This document shows positions 13,600 to 19,019 of a stretch of 19,019 nucleotides of DNA, in pieces (positions within the stretch are counted from its first letter, which is position 1; each line of letters opens with the position of its first letter). The translations under genes were made by a program, and so were the position numbers. The stretch lies in the NCBI GenBank assembly GCA_029259675.1, contig JAJDES010000579.1:1-19019 (forward strand), in the 5' to 3' direction. Source of the stretch: Planctomycetota bacterium. Its GTDB lineage: Bacteria; Planctomycetota; UBA1135; GCA-002686595. A model generated the notes under the pieces. The model was not told the origin of the DNA. It saw only the letters and a list, made by a program, of their open reading frames with translations, and ran no database searches.

Positions 13600-16440
13600 A
13601 TGTCCAATCCCACCGTGACCCAACGTCCACGCCTCGCCTTGGCCTTGGCCGGGCTCGCACTTTTGACCCTGGCCGTTGCGCAAGAGGGTTGCGGGCAACC
13701 CGGCTCAGCAAAAAACCCGGGAAGCTCCGATCGCCCCGGCGAAACGGACGGGGACGCTGGCGGCGGCGGGTCGCCGCGACTCACCGGTTCGGATGCAAGT
13801 GCCCTGGAACCGGCTGCCGCAGAAGATGCCGAGGGGTTGTTGTGGGTGACCTGGATTCGGGCCCCAGCTTCGGGCGCCGCTCCCGAACTTGTGGCCGCCG
13901 TTTGGAAAGCCGGTGAGCGCCTGGCCCTCCCCATTGCTTTGGCCCCGGCCGATTCCCTGCCGGCCGCACCTGCCATTGCGCCGGTTCCCGGCGGAGCACT
14001 GTGTGTTTGGGAAAGCGGACCGGCAATGCAACGCAAATTGGTCGCCAGCAAGCTGGAGTGGGACGGCAAGCAATTGCGCGCCGGAGCCCTCGAGCAACCG
14101 GCCGAAAACTTGGAGGGAGTTCTGCTGCCCCAACTTTGCTCCCTCTCTTCGGGCTCGGCCGGTCTGGTCTTCAGCGCGCAAAGCGCGAGTAGCTTGGAGC
14201 TCTTCGCGTGCACGCGCACGCAAGCGGGTTGGTCCCCGGCCCTGCGCATTACAAACGACAACTTTGACGATTGGTGTCCGCGCATCGCTGCGGATGAGGC
14301 GGATCGCCTGCACATCGTGAGCGATCGCTACGACGGTCAAAGCTTCGATGTGATTTACCGCGTCGTGGAAGCCGGACGCGTGCTGCGCGAAACGGCCATT
14401 GCACAAAGTCCCGGTTACGAAGGTCTGCCCGACTTGGCATTGGAAGCCGGCGGCGGAGCTTGGATCGTCTGGGAAAGTGCGGCGCAATTCGGAGAAATCG
14501 GTCCCCTGCGCGGCGGGCGCCAAATCGGATTGTGTCGGGTTGACGAGGACGGTATTCGCTATGCGTCCCCCGCCAGCTTGCCCGATGCGCGCATGCGCGC
14601 CGACTTCCCGCGCGTGTTGTGGTCCGGCTCCGGACCCTTGGTGCTGTTCCGTTCCCTGGCGCCGCCCTTTCACACTGCCGAGCAACGTTTGGCCGGCGCG
14701 CGCAGGGCCCAGGAACCACCGCCGTTGCGCGCCAACGCTTACGTCAATCCACTGGCCAACTTCTACAGCGCATTTTGGACGCGTGCGCTTTCCTTCGACA
14801 GCCGGGGTGAATCCGTGCTGTGCGAATACCCGCGCACCGAAGGCGGAAACGAACACGCGCTGTCTACATTGCCCAACGGCCCCGTCCCGCATGCCCTTTT
14901 GCCCGCGGACATGCGCGGTTATGCCAAGGATGCACCGGGGCGCTTCGGCGGCTCGATTGCGCGGCCCGCGCGCATTGCGTTGCAACCTTTGGTTGCCTCC
15001 GAAGGCCTTCCGCCCTTGACCCGCGAAGCTCCCGCAGCGCTCCGATCCGATCCACCCCGTGCAGCGGAGGTCGAGCGAGGTGATTGGCTCGTGGGCGATC
15101 TGCATCGCCACACCGAAGCCTCGCGTTGCGCCGGCGATCAGGACGGCACGACCTTGGATGCGATTCGTTACGCGCGCGGCCCCGGAGCCCTGGACTTCCT
15201 CGCCATCAGCGATCACTTCCAGCACTTGCAGGTCTGGGATTGGTGGCGCGCCAGGCGCGACGCCGATCGCTTTTATGCCCCCGGTCGCTTAGTCACCTTC
15301 GCGTCCGTGGAACGCGCGATTCCAACTCGCGGTCATGTCAACGAGCTGCAAGGGGGCAGCGGCGAATGGAGCTTCGATCCCCAAACCTTCGGCCGCCATC
15401 CCTGGCAAGGCGGTCGCACCGAAAGGGAATCCAGCGCTGAGTTCCTGCACATTCCGCACATGACGGCGCGCGAACATAGTGAGTTGCCCTGGACCGAAAT
15501 CGACTGGCGGCCGCGCCTCGTCGAACTTTATCAAGGCCGCCGCGGTTCCTACGAAGGCGCGGCGGCCCCCTATCGAGCGCTGGATTTCAACGCACCTTCG
15601 GGAGCGGTGCAGGCGGGCTTGCAAGCCGGTCATCGTTTTGGTTTCGCCGGCTCCTCCGACCACGGCGCCAGCTCCGACGGCTTCACCTTGGTGCAAGCGG
15701 CGAGCACGCGCGAGTCGATCTTCGAGGCCCTGTGCAGCGGGCTGGCCGCAGCCGCCACAACTCCCGCCGCCTTCAGTACCCGCTGGACCGCCGCACAGTC
15801 CGATTCCCTTGCGCGCAACGATCTGGAACTTGAGCTGCGCGGGCCGGCGCCCGTGGTCCGCGTCGATTTGTTCAAGAACGGCGAGTTGCAACAGCAACGC
15901 AGCGGAACGGGAACGCGCGAGTTTTGGGTCCTGAGCTCAAGGCGCTGGGGTCCCTATGGGAGCAAACCCATCCAAGTCCGCATCGAAGGCGCGAACTTGC
16001 TCTCCGTGCGCTCGCGCCAAGCGGGTGAAGACGAGGCGGAATTCGAACGCAGCGATGACAGCTTCGCCTTCACCAAGCAGCGCAATGCGGTCGACTGGGT
16101 GCTCGAAGTAGAAGTTGGGAACGCTACGGGCAGCATGACATTGCAATGGGGCGAAGACACGTACACCCATGCTTTAGACAAGACGGCTCCCGGCGCCATC
16201 AGCGTCTTGCCCGCTCCCTTCGAGAAGGAAATGTTGTGGCGCATGGGTAAACCACTCGAAAAAACACTCGAAACCGATTCCGCGGCCGCCGGCACATCTC
16301 TCCTGTTTGAAGGGCTGGAGCGCGGGACCGATGCTCACTATTACCTGCGCGCAGCATTTGCGGACGGAAACCTATTGTGGGCTCCGATTGACAGCTCCGC
16401 AGTCGCAGTGGAAACAATCCAAACGGAACAAGCCCGTTGA
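13600..16440 (+). CDS. Exported propeller-PHP metallohydrolase-like protein (copy 1)
   Basis: The product is 946 aa. An N-terminal signal (LALALAGLALLTLAVAQ) precedes EGC; a lipoprotein is possible but the lipobox is poor. Residues about 60-480 look like a sialidase-type propeller (RYDGQSFDVIYR; WIVWESAAQFGEIGPLRGG). From residue 498 a PHP-type metallohydrolase of the CehA/McbA or DUF3604 kind begins: GDLHRHT (499-505, H502, H504), AISDH (D538, H539), E571, RGH (H579), HIPHM (H617, H620) and SSDH (D687, H688). All the metal-binding positions expected of the fold are present. Family members cleave esters, carbamates or phosphates; the substrate is unknown. The rest (about 740-946) is beta-rich. 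ATG 13600 was chosen because the frame open from GTG 13477 adds 41 residues before the signal. Its stop overlaps the start of the next, paralogous gene. Confidence 0.75.
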   Translation: MSNPTVTQRPRLALALAGLALLTLAVAQEGCGQPGSAKNPGSSDRPGETDGDAGGGGSPRLTGSDASALEPAAAEDAEGLLWVTWIRAPASGAAPELVAAVWKAGERLALPIALAPADSLPAAPAIAPVPGGALCVWESGPAMQRKLVASKLEWDGKQLRAGALEQPAENLEGVLLPQLCSLSSGSAGLVFSAQSASSLELFACTRTQAGWSPALRITNDNFDDWCPRIAADEADRLHIVSDRYDGQSFDVIYRVVEAGRVLRETAIAQSPGYEGLPDLALEAGGGAWIVWESAAQFGEIGPLRGGRQIGLCRVDEDGIRYASPASLPDARMRADFPRVLWSGSGPLVLFRSLAPPFHTAEQRLAGARRAQEPPPLRANAYVNPLANFYSAFWTRALSFDSRGESVLCEYPRTEGGNEHALSTLPNGPVPHALLPADMRGYAKDAPGRFGGSIARPARIALQPLVASEGLPPLTREAPAALRSDPPRAAEVERGDWLVGDLHRHTEASRCAGDQDGTTLDAIRYARGPGALDFLAISDHFQHLQVWDWWRARRDADRFYAPGRLVTFASVERAIPTRGHVNELQGGSGEWSFDPQTFGRHPWQGGRTERESSAEFLHIPHMTAREHSELPWTEIDWRPRLVELYQGRRGSYEGAAAPYRALDFNAPSGAVQAGLQAGHRFGFAGSSDHGASSDGFTLVQAASTRESIFEALCSGLAAAATTPAAFSTRWTAAQSDSLARNDLELELRGPAPVVRVDLFKNGELQQQRSGTGTREFWVLSSRRWGPYGSKPIQVRIEGANLLSVRSRQAGEDEAEFERSDDSFAFTKQRNAVDWVLEVEVGNATGSMTLQWGEDTYTHALDKTAPGAISVLPAPFEKEMLWRMGKPLEKTLETDSAAAGTSLLFEGLERGTDAHYYLRAAFADGNLLWAPIDSSAVAVETIQTEQAR

Positions 16441-19019
16441 AGCTGCACTCCTTCAAACGCTGCGGCATCGCCTTCGGTGCGCTCGGCATCTTGATCCTCG
16501 CCACCTGCGGCACCGATCAACGCGAGGACACAGGCGATGCCACTGCGAACGCGAACGCCGCGCCGGGCAACGAGCAAGAACAGCCCAGCGCCGCGGTCGA
16601 TGCCCCCACATGGATCACCGGCCACAAACACAGTTCCTTTGACGCCGTCGCCGCAGCCCGTCCCGACGGCGCGGGCTTCATCGCGTGGTTGCAAGCGGAG
16701 GGCGACGGCGCGGCGCGACTCATGGCGGGCCGATTGCAAGCGGGCGCCAACCTGATCGCCGCCCCCATTGACGACGAACACCCATGGGTAGCGGGCGCCG
16801 CCCTGGCCCTGGACAGCAGTCCGTCTGAATGGCAGGCCCAGGTCGTCTTTGAGGCCCAAGCAGCGGACGGAACTCGCGCGCTCTTCGGACGCAGCTTGGG
16901 AATCAGCTCCGACGGCGCGCTGCGCCAAAGCCCGCTTGAGCTGTTGGCTCCAGGCCTACTCATGCCCACGCTGGTCGAAGTCCAAGCGGGTCGCTTCGAA
17001 TTGATTGCGATGCGCCAGGGCCTGCGCGACTACGAGTTCGTGCACATGATCCGCGAGGGCGGAGAGTGGAGCGAGCCCATGCTCCTGGCCCTGCCGCCCG
17101 GGGATCTTTGGCGACCGCGCGCCATTCCGAACGGAGCCGGGGCACTGCACTTGGTCTACGACGTTTTTGACGGCAGTAGTTTCAACGTTCGCTACGCGCG
17201 ACTGCGAGGCGGAAAAGTGGAATGGGAAAGGGCCCTGGCCGACGGCGCCGAACACCAAGCCTTTCCGGAGCCGGCCCTTGCTCCCGACGGTCGACTCTGG
17301 GTCGCCTTTGAAACGGCGCCGCAATTCGGGGAAATCGGCGGCTTGCGCACGCAGCGCAGCGTTCAGTTGTGCGTTTTGGACGGCGACGATCTGCGCTTTG
17401 TCGATCCCCAACTAACGGCCGAAATCAACGGTCGCGCGGACTTGCCGAGACTCCACGCCGGCCCGGACGGACTGACCGTCACCTGGCGCACGACCGGCGA
17501 AAGTTGGCACCCGCCCGGTGCGCAGGAGTACGAGACGTTTTACTCGTCTTGGTACACGCGCGTGCTCAGCTTTGACGCCCAGGGCAGGCCGCTTCGTCGC
17601 TTGCTGCGCGCCAACGACGGAGACAACCGCTCGACCGAAGTGTTTCTGGGTTCAAGCCCGCAGCAAGATGCGAGCACAGCCCCGGCCCTGCGAACACTCT
17701 TCGCAGCCGACCTGCGCACGCGCACGCGGCCGCACCCCTTCGCCTTCGAAGCGCCGATTGAACGCAACTGGCGCTTGGGATTGATCGATCTCATTCCAAG
17801 TGCCGGCTACCCCCCCACGCAAGCGGACCCTCCAACGTCCCGGCGCCGCAGTGCAGCGCGGCCGGTCGGCGCCCTGCGCGCTGCTTTGGATACCAGTCGC
17901 GCACTCCCGGAGGGATTTAGCCGCGGCAAGGCCGAGCCAACTTATCAAGCCCTAATCGGCGACTTGCACCGCCACACCCAGCTCTCCCGTTGCCAAGGCG
18001 TGCGCGACGGAATTTTGCAGGACGTGTTTCGCTACGCGCGCGGCCCCGGTGCACTCGACTTCGTTGCCCTGACCGACCACTACCAACATCTAACGCCATC
18101 GAGTCTCTGGCGCAGTCTGCGCGACACGCAGCGTTTTAATGTTCCCGGCCGTTTGGTCGTCTTGGGCGGCATCGAACGCATGCTGCGCGAACGCGGACAC
18201 GCGAATGAGATCTACGCCGATCCCATGGCCATGGGCCTCGACTTGATGAATTACCATCGCGGCATGGAAGCAGGTCCCAAGGCCGAACGCGCCCTGGCCA
18301 TACCGCACATGACAGGTCGCTCGCAATCCCCGATGAATTGGAGCGACTTCCGGCCCGAGTTGCACCGCTTGTTCGAGGTCTATCAAGGTTTGCGCGGAGC
18401 CTACGAGGGCGAAGATATGCCCTTCGAATCCTTCGACAGCACGCAACCCGAATCCACCATCAGCGCCGGTCTTGCCCGGGGCCACCACTTCGGACTGATT
18501 GCATCCTCCGACCACAAAGCCAGCAGCACGGCCTACGCCGGTGTATGGAGTGAGTCGTTCACGCGCGACGGAATCTTCGACGCCCTCGCCGCCAGACGCA
18601 CCTTTGGAGCCTCCGTCATTGCCGCAGCGGACCTGCGCTTGGGAACCTTGCTTGGAGGCGAAGGCGGCAGCATCGATGCGAGTGCCCGAGCCGAGCTCTG
18701 GGTCAGCGCACCCGCGCCCGTTGCGGCGGTCGAATTGGTCGTCAACGGCAAGACGCGCGAGCGCCTGCAGGGCGAAGGTTCGCGCGAACTGCTCGTACTC
18801 TCATGTCGCCGCTCCACGGTCCTGGACGGCGAGGGCTTAACCGTCAGCGTTTCCGGCGGCCGGCTGTTGAAGGCCACCGATCGCACCCAAGGTGAATCGG
18901 GCGCCGAGCTGGTCCTTCGCAATGGAACGCTGCACTTGACCAAGGGCCTGCACTGGATCGATGTCTTGTTGGAAGTTGAGCGCAGCGGGCCGGACACACG
19001 CATTGAGCTTGCCCTCAAT
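16437..19019 (+). CDS. Propeller-PHP metallohydrolase-like lipoprotein (copy 2, 3' end missing)
   Basis: The frame is open from a TTG at 16437 to the window end, giving 861 residues without a stop; the C-terminus is missing. The start overlaps the previous stop in TTGA. The first 24 residues form a lipoprotein signal (FGALGILILATC, C24). The propeller-like part has YDVFDGSSFNVRYA and VAFETAPQFGEIGGLR, matching copy 1. The PHP domain shows GDLHRHT (508-514, H511, H513), LTDH (D547, H548), E580, RGH (H588), IPHMT (H624) and SSDH (D692, H693). After it, AARRTFGAS (near residue 720) resembles the RR-T-A-T-G segment common in PHP proteins of this type and absent from copy 1. Copies 1 and 2 are tandem duplicates that have diverged widely. 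A cell-surface hydrolase is likely; the substrate is unknown. Confidence 0.75.
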   Translation, partial: MKLHSFKRCGIAFGALGILILATCGTDQREDTGDATANANAAPGNEQEQPSAAVDAPTWITGHKHSSFDAVAAARPDGAGFIAWLQAEGDGAARLMAGRLQAGANLIAAPIDDEHPWVAGAALALDSSPSEWQAQVVFEAQAADGTRALFGRSLGISSDGALRQSPLELLAPGLLMPTLVEVQAGRFELIAMRQGLRDYEFVHMIREGGEWSEPMLLALPPGDLWRPRAIPNGAGALHLVYDVFDGSSFNVRYARLRGGKVEWERALADGAEHQAFPEPALAPDGRLWVAFETAPQFGEIGGLRTQRSVQLCVLDGDDLRFVDPQLTAEINGRADLPRLHAGPDGLTVTWRTTGESWHPPGAQEYETFYSSWYTRVLSFDAQGRPLRRLLRANDGDNRSTEVFLGSSPQQDASTAPALRTLFAADLRTRTRPHPFAFEAPIERNWRLGLIDLIPSAGYPPTQADPPTSRRRSAARPVGALRAALDTSRALPEGFSRGKAEPTYQALIGDLHRHTQLSRCQGVRDGILQDVFRYARGPGALDFVALTDHYQHLTPSSLWRSLRDTQRFNVPGRLVVLGGIERMLRERGHANEIYADPMAMGLDLMNYHRGMEAGPKAERALAIPHMTGRSQSPMNWSDFRPELHRLFEVYQGLRGAYEGEDMPFESFDSTQPESTISAGLARGHHFGLIASSDHKASSTAYAGVWSESFTRDGIFDALAARRTFGASVIAAADLRLGTLLGGEGGSIDASARAELWVSAPAPVAAVELVVNGKTRERLQGEGSRELLVLSCRRSTVLDGEGLTVSVSGGRLLKATDRTQGESGAELVLRNGTLHLTKGLHWIDVLLEVERSGPDTRIELALN

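Noticed and set aside
13443..14315. 290-codon minus-strand frame across the divergent gap
   Set aside because: It would cover the promoter region and the signal peptide of the first PHP gene, and its sequence is low-complexity Ala/Ser/Pro/Arg without a known motif.
13705..15225. 506-codon open frame on the minus strand opposite the first PHP gene
   Set aside because: It has no recognisable domain, and the plus strand carries a coherent exported protein with PHP ligands here. Long antisense frames are expected in GC-rich coding DNA.

Overview
The window looks like chromosomal DNA of a Gram-negative member of the Planctomycetota, possibly a marine lineage related to Saltatorellus/Poly30. The main argument is the C-terminal domain shared by two secreted proteins (a GSMSGTTPGM stretch, then a proline/glycine-rich segment, ending VSNPVSLxLRP). 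I recall this type of domain from proteins of that group. A KdkA-like lipid A-core kinase, lipoproteins and several large secreted or anchored proteins fit an organism with an outer membrane. The taxonomy is inference from memory, not from a search.

Layout. (1) Plus strand, 152-1431: a secreted FMN-binding protein followed by a small four-helix histidine-rich membrane protein, probably a short transmembrane electron-transfer module. (2) Minus strand, 8258 down to 1515: four exported or membrane-anchored proteins. Two are tandem paralogues of exactly 575 aa with FG-GAP-type beta-propellers; then come an unrecognised anchored protein and an anchored FG-GAP/PQQ-like propeller. The two anchored-protein genes (about 1515-4699) look richer in A+T than the flanks. 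(3) Minus strand, 10860 down to 8440: a Tpt1/KptA-type RNA 2'-phosphotransferase with a roughly 215-residue Arg/Gly/Asp/Ser-rich tail, an ambiguous 285-base gap, then the KdkA/WaaP-like kinase. (4) Minus strand, 13433 down to 11065: a dicarboxylate/amino acid:cation symporter with a PDZ-like domain inserted between its first two membrane helices, overlapping by ATGA with an unrecognised multi-pass membrane protein. (5) Plus strand, 13600 to the window end: two tandem, overlapping genes for large exported proteins, each with an N-terminal propeller-like region and a PHP-type metallohydrolase domain (CehA/McbA or DUF3604-like). The second has no stop codon before the window ends.

No rRNA, tRNA, CRISPR array, transposase or phage gene was seen. 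The most unusual items are the PDZ-symporter fusion with its coupled partner, the KptA protein with a disordered tail and an altered HGT motif, and the paired propeller-PHP proteins. Start codons were chosen from signal peptides, Shine-Dalgarno-like sequences and domain boundaries. Several genes have no convincing Shine-Dalgarno sequence, so some starts remain uncertain.
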